A stretch of DNA of 47,321 nt. It comes from Caulobacter vibrioides (GTDB lineage: Bacteria; Pseudomonadota; Alphaproteobacteria; Caulobacterales; Caulobacteraceae). The notes under the pieces are model-generated. The model was not told the DNA's origin and did no database searches. It was given only the letters and a program-made list of their open reading frames with translations. Shown in pieces: positions 1 to 7,170 of this stretch. Every line of letters starts with the position of its first letter. Position 1 is the first letter of the stretch. A program made the translations under genes and the position numbers. The DNA is taken from positions 1 to 47,321 of the forward strand of contig LNIY01000090.1 of NCBI GenBank assembly GCA_001449105.1, written 5' to 3'.

Positions 1-4
1 CCCT

Positions 5-46
5 CCACCACTTCGTGGCCCCCCTCCCCCGCCTTGCGGGGGAGGA
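5..46. repeat. Family C palindromic repeat, partial copy
   Basis: A short copy of the CTCCCCC...GGGGGAG hairpin unit, with the flanking CCTCCACC-CTTCG-TGG piece, sits just downstream of hemF. Better copies lie at 1033-1168 and 47170-47230. It could act as a transcription-end hairpin for hemF, but no clear T-run follows on the minus strand. Confidence 0.6.
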
Positions 47-55
47 CCTAAGACC

Positions 56-940
56 TCAAGGCCACTTCACCTCGGGGGGCATCGAGCTGAGGATCGACTC
101 GGTGTTGCCGCCGGTCTTCAGGCCGAACATCGTGCCGCGGTCGTAGAGCAGGTTGAACTCGACATAGCGGCCGCGCTGGATCAGCTGCTGCTCGCGCTCC
201 TCCGGCGTCCAGGCCTCGTTCATGCGGCGGCGCACCAGGGTCGGGTAGATCTCGAGGAAGGCCCGGCCGACGTCCTGGGTGAAGGCGAAGTCGCGATCCC
301 AGTCGCCGCTGTCGTGGTGGTCGTAGAAGATGCCGCCGATGCCGCGCGGCTCGTTGCGGTGCGGCAGGAAGAAGTACTCGTCGCACCAGGCCTTGTACTT
401 GGCGTACCACTCCGGATCGTGCTTGTCGCAGGCCCGCCGGTAGGCGGCGTGGAAGTCGATCGCGTCGGGAAAGTCCTGCTGGCGCTGATAGCCGAGCAGC
501 GGGGTCAGGTCGCCGCCGCCGCCGAACCAGCCCTTGGTGGTGGCGATGAAGCGGGTGTTCATGTGCACGGCCGGCACGCGCGGATTGGTCATGTGCGCGA
601 TCAGGCTGATGCCGGTGGCGAAGAAGCGCGGATCCTCGGCGGCGCCCGGCATGGTCTTGGCCATCTCCGGCGGAAAGGTCCCGAACACGGTGGAGACGTG
701 GACGCCGACCTTCTCGAACAGGCGCCCGTGCATCATGCCCATCACCCCGCCGCCGCCGGCCGGGCGATCCCACGGCATCAGCGTGAAGCGGCCGGGCGCA
801 TCGCCGTAGAGCTCGGCGGGGGCCTCGTCCTCCAGGGTCTCGAAGGCGGCGCAGATCTGGTCGCGCAGGCTCTCGAACCACGCCTTGGCGCGGGCCTTCC
901 GGGCGTCGAGATCGGTCAGGGTGTCGGCTTGTTGCGTCAT
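56..940 (-). CDS. hemF: Oxygen-dependent coproporphyrinogen III oxidase
   Basis: This enzyme oxidatively decarboxylates coproporphyrinogen III to protoporphyrinogen IX, the aerobic route in haem synthesis, in the cytoplasm. The 294-residue protein has the usual HemF length. It shows family-typical blocks: [15 protein letters not shown] near residue 55, HMNTRFI followed by [11 protein letters not shown] near 125-150, and the C-terminal [15 protein letters not shown] and [17 protein letters not shown]. The start chosen (MTQQADTL) precedes the conserved domain by about 25 residues, and no better-placed codon is visible. It stands alone on the minus strand, separated from etfA by a pair of inverted repeats and a terminator. 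No frameshift or missing motif is seen. Confidence 0.96.
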   Translation of the reverse strand: MTQQADTLTDLDARKARAKAWFESLRDQICAAFETLEDEAPAELYGDAPGRFTLMPWDRPAGGGGVMGMMHGRLFEKVGVHVSTVFGTFPPEMAKTMPGAAEDPRFFATGISLIAHMTNPRVPAVHMNTRFIATTKGWFGGGGDLTPLLGYQRQQDFPDAIDFHAAYRRACDKHDPEWYAKYKAWCDEYFFLPHRNEPRGIGGIFYDHHDSGDWDRDFAFTQDVGRAFLEIYPTLVRRRMNEAWTPEEREQQLIQRGRYVEFNLLYDRGTMFGLKTGGNTESILSSMPPEVKWP

Positions 941-1032
941 GGGTTCGGCTTAAGCCCAAGCCGGATAACAGGCAAATCCGGGCGGCCGCATAAGGGGTTT
1001 TGCGGAAGACATAGATCAAAAACGAGAGCCCG

Positions 1033-1168
1033 CTCCTCCCCCAGAAACGGGGGAGGTGGCGCGCTGCGGATACGCAGCGTGACGGAGGGGGCGAGGGACA
1101 GAGCGCCGAGCCCGGTCACGCCCCCTCCACCGCTTCGCGGTCCCCCTCCCCCGTTTCACGGGGGAGGA
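1033..1168. repeat. Family C repeat, two copies in inverted orientation
   Basis: The left copy (1033-1091) consists of a CCTCCCCC/GGGGGAGG hairpin followed by a second small palindrome around GCTGCGGATACGCAGC. The right copy (about 1119-1168) is inverted. The left copy is nearly identical to the one at 47170-47230, 46 kb away. This fills most of the hemF-etfA gap, and no gene is visible in it. Confidence 0.8.
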
Positions 1169-1177
1169 GAAAAGGAA

Positions 1178-1203
1178 AAGGCCCGGGATCGCTCCCGGGC
1201 CTT
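1178..1203 (-). terminator. Intrinsic terminator of the etfB-etfA operon
   Basis: A perfect 11-bp stem (AAGGCCCGGGA with its complement) closes a 4-base loop about 25 bases beyond the etfA stop codon. On the minus strand it is followed by a pyrimidine-rich tract (TTCCTTTTC), as expected of a Rho-independent terminator. Confidence 0.85.
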
Positions 1204-1226
1204 CCGTTTCTCGACAGGCGAGACGC

Positions 1227-2168
1227 TTACTTGCCGGCGGCGGTGAGCGCGCTCATCAGCTCCGGCACGGCCGACTTGTAGTCGGCGACCAGGCCGTAGT
1301 CGGCGACCTGGAAGATCGGCGCGTCGGCGTCCTTGTTGATCGCGACGATCACCTTGGAGTCCTTCATGCCGGCCAGGTGCTGGATGGCGCCCGAGATGCC
1401 CACGGCGATGTAGAGCTGCGGGGCGACGACCTTGCCGGTCTGGCCGACCTGGTAGTCGTTCGGGGCGTAGCCGGCGTCGACGGCGGCGCGGCTGGCGCCG
1501 ACGGCGGCGCCCAGCTTGTCGGCCAGGGGCTCGATGACCGCCTGGAACTCTTCGGCCGAGCCCATGGCGCGGCCGCCCGAGACGACGATCTTGGCCGCGG
1601 CCAGTTCCGGACGGTCCGACTTGACCATCTCTTCGCTGACGAAGCGGGTCTTGGCCGCATCGGCGCCCGACACGGTCTCGACGGCGGCCGAACCGCCGTC
1701 GGCGGCCGCGGCGAAGGCGGTCGGACGGACGGTGATCACCTTCTTGGCGTCGGACGACTGGACGGTCTCCAGCGCGTTGCCGGCGTAGATCGGACGCACG
1801 AAGGTGTCGGCCGACACCACTTCGACGATGTCGCTGATCGGGGCGACGTCGAGCTTGGCGGCGATGCGCGGGGCGAAGTTCTTACCGCCGGCGGTGGCCG
1901 GGACGAGGATCGCGTCGTAGTCGCCAGCGAGCGCCAGGGCGGCTTCGGCCTGGGCTTCGGCGATCCCATGGCCCAGGGCGTCGCTCTCGGCCAGCAGCAC
2001 CTTGCGGACGCCGGCGATCTTGGCGGCGGCGTCGGCCACGGCCGCGGCGCCCTTGCCCAGGACCAGCACGTCCACGTCGCCCGACAGCTTCAGGGCGGCG
2101 GTGACGGTCTTGTTGGTGCCGTCGCGCAGGTGCGCGTTGTCGTTATCGGCGATGACGAGAACGGCCAT
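1227..2168 (-). CDS. etfA: Electron transfer flavoprotein alpha subunit
   Basis: This is the FAD-binding alpha subunit of the ETF heterodimer, which passes electrons from acyl-CoA and related dehydrogenases to ETF:ubiquinone oxidoreductase. The 313-residue protein has the usual length. The N-terminal ETF domain starts [11 protein letters not shown]. The C-terminal FAD domain carries [10 protein letters not shown], then the [20 protein letters not shown] stretch, followed by an [14 protein letters not shown] segment and an [20 protein letters not shown] segment, all family hallmarks. Its ATG overlaps the etfB TAA stop by one base (TAATG), so the two are translationally coupled. The strong hairpin at 1178-1203 ends the operon. 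Confidence 0.97.
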   Translation of the reverse strand: MAVLVIADNDNAHLRDGTNKTVTAALKLSGDVDVLVLGKGAAAVADAAAKIAGVRKVLLAESDALGHGIAEAQAEAALALAGDYDAILVPATAGGKNFAPRIAAKLDVAPISDIVEVVSADTFVRPIYAGNALETVQSSDAKKVITVRPTAFAAAADGGSAAVETVSGADAAKTRFVSEEMVKSDRPELAAAKIVVSGGRAMGSAEEFQAVIEPLADKLGAAVGASRAAVDAGYAPNDYQVGQTGKVVAPQLYIAVGISGAIQHLAGMKDSKVIVAINKDADAPIFQVADYGLVADYKSAVPELMSALTAAGK

Positions 2169-2914
2169 TACAGCACCCCCGCGGTCGTGAGCTTGGAGAC
2201 GAGGTCGGCGGCCGACTCGACCTTGATGCCGGCCGAGCGCTTCGGCGGCTCGGTGACCTTGACGACGGTCAGGCGCGGAGCGACGTCGACGCCGTAGTCG
2301 GCGACGGTCTTCTGCGCGATTTCCTTCTTCTTGGCCTTCATGATGTTGGGCAAGGAAGCGTAGCGCGGCTCGTTGAGGCGCAGGTCGGCGGTGACCACGG
2401 CCGGCAGGTCGACGTCCAGCGTCTGCAGGCCGCCGTCGACTTCACGGGTGACCTTGGCGGACGAACCCGACAGCTCGATCGCCGAGGCGTAGGTCGCCTG
2501 CGGCCAGTCGAGCAGGGCCGACAGCATCTGGCCCACGGCGTTGTTGTCGCCGTCGATGGCCTGCTTGCCCATCAGCACCAGGCCCGGCTGCTCCTCGGCC
2601 ACGACGGCCTTCAGCAGCTTGGCCACGGCCAGCGGCTCGAGGTCGGCGTCGCTGGTGATCAGGATGCCGCGGTCGCCGCCCATGGCCAGCGCCGTGCGGA
2701 TGGTTTCCTGGGCTTGAGCCGGGCCGATCGAGACGATGACGACTTCCGTCGCCGCGCCCTTTTCCTTGAGGCGCACGGCCTCTTCGACCGCGATCTCGCA
2801 GAACGGGTTCATCGACATCTTGACGTTCGCCAGGTCGACGCCCGTCTGGTCGGCTTTCACCCGAGCCTTCACGTTGTAATCGATAACCCGTTTGACCGGG
2901 ACCAGAACCTTCAT
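2168..2914 (-). CDS. etfB: Electron transfer flavoprotein beta subunit
   Basis: This is the beta subunit of ETF, holding the structural AMP and contributing to FAD binding. The protein has 248 residues, a normal length. It begins [16 protein letters not shown] and contains the beta-subunit signature around residues 165-200 ([19 protein letters not shown] and the following [20 protein letters not shown]). An AGGAGG ribosome-binding site lies 12 bases before the ATG. It is the first gene of a two-gene operon with etfA. The pair serves fatty-acid and amino-acid oxidation, which fits an aerobic oligotroph. Confidence 0.97.
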   Translation of the reverse strand: MKVLVPVKRVIDYNVKARVKADQTGVDLANVKMSMNPFCEIAVEEAVRLKEKGAATEVVIVSIGPAQAQETIRTALAMGGDRGILITSDADLEPLAVAKLLKAVVAEEQPGLVLMGKQAIDGDNNAVGQMLSALLDWPQATYASAIELSGSSAKVTREVDGGLQTLDVDLPAVVTADLRLNEPRYASLPNIMKAKKKEIAQKTVADYGVDVAPRLTVVKVTEPPKRSAGIKVESAADLVSKLTTAGVL

Positions 2915-3159
2915 CGGTCTACGCCGCCTCCTGGCTGCTTCTCTTTCGAGGTTTCCCCTGCTTGGACAATCGACTTAGCGCGTCCTCCCAGGTTTGCAAG
3001 TTTCCCCTGACGTAAGCGTAATGCGCTTTTTCAAGGATCATTCAAACAAATGTACGACACCTTTCGCGAGCTGTCCGCGCCGTGCGCGCGCCCTGCCGCG
3101 AAATGGCGCCCGCGAAATGGGGCTAGCCACATAGCGCGGCCGATGCTTAAGACGCCGCC

Positions 3160-3426
3160 ATGAACCGCAACATCAACCGCCTGAAGATCATCTTCATCGG
3201 AATCTTCCTCGCCAGCATCGTCGGCGTGTTCGGCTACCACTATCTGTGGGTCTGGCCGAAGGCGAAGTGCGAGGCGCGCGGCGGCGCGTGGGCCGGCAAG
3301 TGGCTCAAGTGCGCCACGGTCTATCCGATCGAGACCCTGACGGGCCGCCGGCCCGACCTGCCGGCGATCAACACCGACACCTCCAAGATGGAAGGCCCGT
3401 CGGTCCGGAACCCGGAAAAGAAGTAA
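3160..3426 (+). CDS. Small membrane-anchored protein of unknown function
   Basis: I do not recognise this 88-residue protein. It has a basic N-terminus (MNRNINRLK), one clear membrane segment (about residues 9-32, IIFIGIFLASIVGVFGYHYL) and a short, probably periplasmic, tail. Two cysteines at about 37 and 51 (KCEARGGAWAGKWLKCA) are spaced so that they could form a disulphide around a G-G-x-W turn. The ATG is the first in the open frame, 11 bases after the palindromic-looking GCGGCCGATGC region. It is transcribed away from etfB. A real gene is likely from its codon pattern and membrane topology, but the function is unknown. Confidence 0.7.
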   Translation: MNRNINRLKIIFIGIFLASIVGVFGYHYLWVWPKAKCEARGGAWAGKWLKCATVYPIETLTGRRPDLPAINTDTSKMEGPSVRNPEKK

Positions 3427-3444
3427 CCGGGTTCCGAATTAGCC

Positions 3445-3606
3445 TCAGCTGGTGGGTTCGTCGTCGGCGCGCTCGGCGCCCTCGCCTGACTCTGCGCGCT
3501 TGGCCGCGCGCTCGGCGGCCTTCTCGGCGGCTTTTTCCGCGGCCTTGGCCGCCTTCAGGCGCTCGCGTTCCTGGCGTTCGAAATTGTAGTTCGGCTTGCG
3601 GGCCAT
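3445..3606 (-). CDS. Tiny Ala/Lys/Glu-rich helical protein
   Basis: This 53-residue protein starts MARKPNYNFERQERERLKAA, followed by a strongly helical KAAEKAAEKAAERAAKRAES repeat and an acidic tail. The N-terminal MARKPNYNFERQERE block resembles a small conserved alphaproteobacterial protein family of unknown function (from memory). I chose the internal ATG at 3606 because it has a GGGGA site just upstream and gives the recognisable N-terminus. The longer open frame upstream runs through the DUF6481 gene and is a shadow. It is the last gene of a likely csp-DUF6481-this operon, 31 bases after the DUF6481 stop. Confidence 0.75.
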   Translation of the reverse strand: MARKPNYNFERQERERLKAAKAAEKAAEKAAERAAKRAESGEGAERADDEPTS

Positions 3607-3637
3607 TGGCGGTTCCCCTGAACAGAAGGTCCGCGCG

Positions 3638-3976
3638 TCAGGCCCGAGCCTTGCGCGCGGCGTAGCGGGCGTCGCGCTTCGCCTTGGCTTCAGCGTTGGT
3701 GAGCGCCTTGCGTTCCTTACGCGCCCCACGCTTTGCTGCAAGTGCTTCTTCGGCCAGAGCCTCCTGGCGCCCGATGTTCCCGGCACGGACGAGCGCCCGC
3801 GCGGCCGAGCGTTCGCTGCGGACGGCGGCCAGTTCGGCCGCGCGCAGGGCCGCGCGATCTTCGAACTGGGGATCGGTGACGGCCGCCTTCGGCCTGAACT
3901 TGGCCAGCAGGGCCGCCTTGGCCCGGGCGGCGGTCTGGAGGCGCTCGGCGTGGCCGACGTTCTGCGGTGAGCTCAT
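3638..3976 (-). CDS. DUF6481-type small basic protein (copy 1)
   Basis: A 112-residue, highly charged, predicted all-helical protein. It matches the protein at 31023-31406 over its N-terminal two thirds: LLAKFRPKAAVTDPQFEDR here against MLAKFKPKVAVQDPDFDKR there, followed in both by RAAELxAVRxxRxxA. This places it with the DUF6481 family. The C-terminus is Lys/Arg/Ala-rich (RKERKALTNAEAKAKRDARYAARKARA region), consistent with nucleic-acid or ribosome contact, but no biochemical function is known to me. It follows the cold-shock gene by 55 bases on the same strand. The two copies suggest a duplicated stress-linked role (inference). Confidence 0.8.
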   Translation of the reverse strand: MSSPQNVGHAERLQTAARAKAALLAKFRPKAAVTDPQFEDRAALRAAELAAVRSERSAARALVRAGNIGRQEALAEEALAAKRGARKERKALTNAEAKAKRDARYAARKARA

Positions 3977-4031
3977 GAGATCCTTTCGAGAACGCCCGCG
4001 GGAGGATCCCGCGGGCGAGACGGCGTATGGA

Positions 4032-4241
4032 TCAGGCGGCCTGGAGCTGGCCGGCCGACATCTTGCCGCTGCGCTGGTCGCGCTCCAGCTCGAAGGCGAC
4101 CTTCTGGCCTTCGTTCAGCGAGCCGAGAGCCGAGCGCTCGACGGCCGAGATGTGGACGAACACGTCCGCGCCGCCGTCGTCAGGCTGGATGAAGCCGAAG
4201 CCCTTGGTGGAGTTGAACCACTTCACGGTGCCGGTGGTCAT
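4032..4241 (-). CDS. Cold-shock-domain protein (canonical)
   Basis: A 69-residue single cold-shock domain, an OB-fold that binds single-stranded RNA or DNA and melts RNA structure. RNP1 (KGFGFI, residues 13-18) and RNP2 (VFVHI, about 27-31) are both intact. The start is [10 protein letters not shown]: the ATG at 4241 has an AAGGAT site at good spacing, and the in-frame extension upstream is unlike the family. It is probably the first gene of a three-gene unit with DUF6481 and the tiny Ala/Lys protein. It is also convergent in style with the diverged copy at 4975-5184. CspA-type genes are often controlled through their 5' leaders, and 300 bases of non-coding DNA lie upstream. Confidence 0.95.
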   Translation of the reverse strand: MTTGTVKWFNSTKGFGFIQPDDGGADVFVHISAVERSALGSLNEGQKVAFELERDQRSGKMSAGQLQAA

Positions 4242-4541
4242 GGGAGATATCCTTGCAAACAGGAGTAGCCGCACGGCCAAGATGGTCCGCACGATCAAAT
4301 TGTCGGTGAGGTTTTGGATGGACTCGGGCGCTCGATCCTAAGAACAAGCGTGGAGAGCGGCCGAACCGTGTCGATATTCGATGGGTTCATAATGCCTGCC
4401 TGTGGATAACAACACAAGCGATTTCATTTCTTCAGCGACAGTTCGAATCCCGAAACGGCTCGTTTTTCTTTTTCACGTCCGGCCTCCCCGGATCTTTTTC
4501 TGGCGACGGGAGCAAAAGGCCAAGCTCCGCGTTATCGTCCC
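4242..4541. other. Divergent intergenic region upstream of csp
   Basis: Three hundred bases without a gene lie between the cold-shock gene (leftward) and a small rightward gene. The region is more AT-rich than its surroundings. It contains a perfect DnaA-box 9-mer on the minus strand (TTATCCACA, 4401-4409) and one GANTC methylation site (4445-4449). It is long enough to hold two promoters and a cold-shock-type leader RNA. I cannot assign promoter boxes with confidence. Confidence 0.6.
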
Positions 4542-4811
4542 ATGCGTAAAAGTTCAGCCGTTCCGCGTACGGGCCAAGGCGCCCTGACCATCGCCCGCCA
4601 GAGCCAGGAGATCGTCTTCTCGCTGCTGGTCTCGGGCGGCCCAGCGGGCCGCCGCACCGGCAAGGGCAGCCTGACCGGCGAGCCCGAGGCCATGCGCCAG
4701 GCCTTCCGCGCCGGCGACGCCCGCCTCACCCTCGACGACGGCACCGAGCACCAGATCGCCATCGTCGCCCACACCGAGGGCGACGGCACGGCCTATTTCG
4801 AGCTGCGCTGA
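4542..4811 (+). CDS. Small hypothetical protein
   Basis: This 89-residue protein is not recognised. It starts MRKSSAVPRTGQGALTIARQ and has alternating hydrophobic and charged stretches (EIVFSLLVSGGPAGRR, DARLTLDDGTEHQIAIVAHTE, AYFELR) that suggest a small beta-rich fold. There is no signal peptide or membrane segment. The ribosome-binding site is weak. It is flanked by the two cold-shock-domain genes, both on the other strand. Codon use looks like that of neighbouring genes, so it is probably real. Confidence 0.6.
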   Translation: MRKSSAVPRTGQGALTIARQSQEIVFSLLVSGGPAGRRTGKGSLTGEPEAMRQAFRAGDARLTLDDGTEHQIAIVAHTEGDGTAYFELR

Positions 4812-4830
4812 CACTCGCTTCCCCATCCAG

Positions 4831-4961
4831 CGTCATCCCGGAAAGCGCGCAGCGCTTATCCGGGACCCATGGGACTGGGCGCAGTGGCGAACTCAAACGC
4901 CCGACGGCGGCCGGCGCATTGCGACGGCCCCTGGGTTCCGGCTCTACGGCCGGGATGACGA
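4831..4961. repeat. Family A palindromic repeat (CGTCATCCCGG ... CCGGGATGACG)
   Basis: A dispersed element of about 100-130 bases bounded by CGTCATCCCGG and its complement, with an inner GGGACCCA.../...CTGGGTTCC pair. Related copies lie at 11094-11206, 21785-21894 and 23766-23867, plus a fragment near 7122-7160. Non-coding. Confidence 0.85.
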
Positions 4962-4974
4962 CATTGGATAAAAA

Positions 4975-5184
4975 TCAAGCCCGCAGCTTGCCGGCCACCA
5001 TCTGGCCGCTGAACGGGTCGCGCTCCAGCTCGTAGGCGATGATCTGGCCGTCTTCCAACGGGGGCAGGCCCGCCCGCTCCACCGCGACCGCGTTGACCCG
5101 GATCTCGGCCCCATCGTCGCCGTCGGGCGCGATGTAGCCAAAGCCCTTGGCGGTGTCGAACCACAGCACAGTGCCCGTCGCCAT
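4975..5184 (-). CDS. Degenerate cold-shock-domain protein
   Basis: This 69-residue protein aligns without gaps to the cold-shock protein at 4032-4241 except for one shift in the loop. It shares MATGTVLWFD, the RNP1-like KGFGYI (residues 13-18) and the ending YELERDPFSGQMVAGKLRA. The RNP2 block is changed: VFVHI of the canonical copy is IRVNA here, so the phenylalanine and histidine that stack on RNA bases are replaced by Arg and Asn. It may bind another ligand or bind RNA weakly. The ATG at 5184 gives the exact family N-terminus. It lies downstream of the permease gene on the same strand, with a 71-base gap. Confidence 0.88.
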   Translation of the reverse strand: MATGTVLWFDTAKGFGYIAPDGDDGAEIRVNAVAVERAGLPPLEDGQIIAYELERDPFSGQMVAGKLRA

Positions 5185-5255
5185 CCGAGTACGCCCCTCG
5201 TCAGCCTTCGCGATGGGGGGGACTAGATCGGAGGTTTGACGGCTCCGCAAGCGCC

Positions 5256-7040
5256 TCAACGCGAAGCGAGCGGCCAGACCAGCGCGATCAGGCCCGGCGC
5301 GGTCAGCAGGATCAGCAGGGACAGCGGCGCGCCCAGCCGGGCGTAGTCGCCGAACCGGTAGCCGCCGGGCCCCAGCACCAGGGTGTTGCACTGGTGTCCG
5401 ACGGGGGTGAGGAAGTCGCAGCCGGCCCCCACCGCCACGGCCATCAGGAACGGGTCGGGGCTGAGACCCAGGCGCTCGGCCAGGCCCAGGCCGATCGGGG
5501 CCACGATCAGCACGGTGGCGGCGTTGTTGAGGAACGGCGTGGCCAGCATCGCCACCGCCATCATCGCCGTAAGCGTCAGCAGCGGCGGCAGGCCGTCGAA
5601 GGCGCCCGACAGCCAGGCGGCGATCAGGTCGGTCCCGCCGCTCTTCTGGATGGTGTCGCTGACCGGGATCATCGCCGCCACCAGCACCAGCACCGGCCCC
5701 TCCAGCGAGGCGTAGGCCTCGCGCATGCGCAGGCCGCCCGTGGCCACCACCAGCACCGCGGCGGCGAAGAAGCCGGCCGCCACCGGCAGCACCCCGAACG
5801 CCACCAAGGCCATGGCGCCCGCCAGTATGGCGGCGGGAAGAAGGGCGTGGCGCACTCCGCCCAGCCGCACCTCGCGCTCGGCCAGCGGCAGGCAGCCCAG
5901 GGCCTGCAAGGCGCCGGGCAGCTGCTGCTCGCCGCCCTGCAGGACGAGGATGTCGCCGGCCTTCATGCGGATGGTCGCCAGCCGCCCGGCCAGGCGATAG
6001 CCCGCGCGGCTGACCCCCAGCAGATTGACGCCATAGGTCTCGTTCAGGGTCAGGCCCTTGGCGGTCTTGCCGATCAGGTCGCTCTGCGCGCCGATCACCG
6101 CCTCGACCACCCGCACCTCGTCGGTCGGCTCGTCCATCACCACCGGCCGGCTGGCGTCGGAGAGGCGCAGGCGCGCCTTGACGATCAGCTCGTTCAGCGC
6201 CTGCTGCTGGCCCTCCAGCAGCAGCACGTCGCCGGGGCGGATCTTGCGATTGACATGCGGCGAGGCGATCCGCTCGCGGCCGCGCAGGACGGCCACCACC
6301 GCCACGGCGTCGCCGGCCGCGCGCCTGAGGTCGCCGACGCGGTTCTGCTCGAAGGCCCAGCCCTCGGGGATCTCGACCTCGGTGACGTAGGCGTTGGCGG
6401 CCAGGGCCGCGTCGATGTCGACCGCCGCCTCGCGGCCGGCCGGCAGCAGGCGATAGGCGAAGGCCAGGTAGGCGATGGCCATCACCGTCAGGGCCGCGCC
6501 CACCGGCATGAAGTCGAACATGGCGAACGGCTTGCCCAGCGCCTCCTGCCGCACCTCCGAGACGATGATGTTGGGCGAGGTGCCGACCAGCACGGCCAGC
6601 CCGCCGACCAGCGAGCCGAACGACATCGGCATCAGGATGCGCGAAGCCGGCACGCCGGTGTTCCGCGCCAGCCGCAAGGCCGAGGGCATCATCAGGGCCA
6701 GGGCCCCGACGTTCTTGGTGGCCATCGACAGCACCGCGGTGATCGCCGCCAGCACCGGCGCCTGGCTGCGGGCGGTCTTCAGGCGCGGCAGCAGCGGGGC
6801 CATCAGGGTGTCGACGATGCCTGAGCGCGACACCGCCGCGCTGAGCACCAGGGCGCTGGCGATGATGATGACGATGTCGTTGGAAAAGCCCGCGAAGGCG
6901 CTCTTCAGCGGGATCAGCCCGGACACCACGCCCACGGCCAGGGCCCCGACGGCGATCAGGTCGTAGCGCCAGCGGCCCCAGACGAAGCAAAGCACCGTGG
7001 CCCCGACCAGGCCGAACGACAGTCCCTGCTGCAACGTCAC
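5256..7040 (-). CDS. SLC13-type permease with two RCK_C domains
   Basis: A 594-residue inner-membrane carrier of the SLC13/DASS (ion transporter superfamily) type. Hydrophobic helices fill residues 1-200 and about 395-590, with the family's LVGTSPNIIVSE turn near 152-162 and a matching ATPFLNNAATVLIVAPIGL region in the second half. Between the halves sit two soluble TrkA-C/RCK_C domains (about 215-290 and 308-385, each ending in a PGDVLLLEG- or AGDILVLQGG-type strand). Such proteins move anions (sulfate, dicarboxylates), but the substrate cannot be read from sequence. The gene stands between the hybrid kinase and the degenerate csp gene on the same strand. Confidence 0.9.
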   Translation of the reverse strand: MTLQQGLSFGLVGATVLCFVWGRWRYDLIAVGALAVGVVSGLIPLKSAFAGFSNDIVIIIASALVLSAAVSRSGIVDTLMAPLLPRLKTARSQAPVLAAITAVLSMATKNVGALALMMPSALRLARNTGVPASRILMPMSFGSLVGGLAVLVGTSPNIIVSEVRQEALGKPFAMFDFMPVGAALTVMAIAYLAFAYRLLPAGREAAVDIDAALAANAYVTEVEIPEGWAFEQNRVGDLRRAAGDAVAVVAVLRGRERIASPHVNRKIRPGDVLLLEGQQQALNELIVKARLRLSDASRPVVMDEPTDEVRVVEAVIGAQSDLIGKTAKGLTLNETYGVNLLGVSRAGYRLAGRLATIRMKAGDILVLQGGEQQLPGALQALGCLPLAEREVRLGGVRHALLPAAILAGAMALVAFGVLPVAAGFFAAAVLVVATGGLRMREAYASLEGPVLVLVAAMIPVSDTIQKSGGTDLIAAWLSGAFDGLPPLLTLTAMMAVAMLATPFLNNAATVLIVAPIGLGLAERLGLSPDPFLMAVAVGAGCDFLTPVGHQCNTLVLGPGGYRFGDYARLGAPLSLLILLTAPGLIALVWPLASR

Positions 7041-7121
7041 CCCTGGCGCCCTCCCCCAAGCTTGGCTCTTGGGGAGAGAACGGGCCGGGCGGGGATATGT
7101 TCAGCCGCCGACGCCAATGCC

Positions 7122-7160
7122 TCATTGCGGAAAGCGCGGAGGGCTTGTCCGGGATGACGA
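7122..7160. repeat. Family A repeat fragment
   Basis: A short degraded piece (CGGAAAGCGCGGAGGGCTTG then TCCGGGATGACGA) closely resembling one arm of the repeat at 4831-4961. It lies directly downstream of the histidine kinase gene. Confidence 0.6.
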
Positions 7161-7170
7161 ACCTTGCCCC

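Noticed and set aside
981..1012. Possible FNR/FixK box upstream of hemF (TTGAT half-site)
   Set aside because: Only one half of the TTGAT-N4-ATCAA palindrome is present, so it was not reported as a site.
4242..4298. N-terminal extension of the csp gene to an upstream ATG
   Set aside because: The added residues are hydrophobic and unlike any cold-shock protein; the ATG at 4241 has a good ribosome-binding site.
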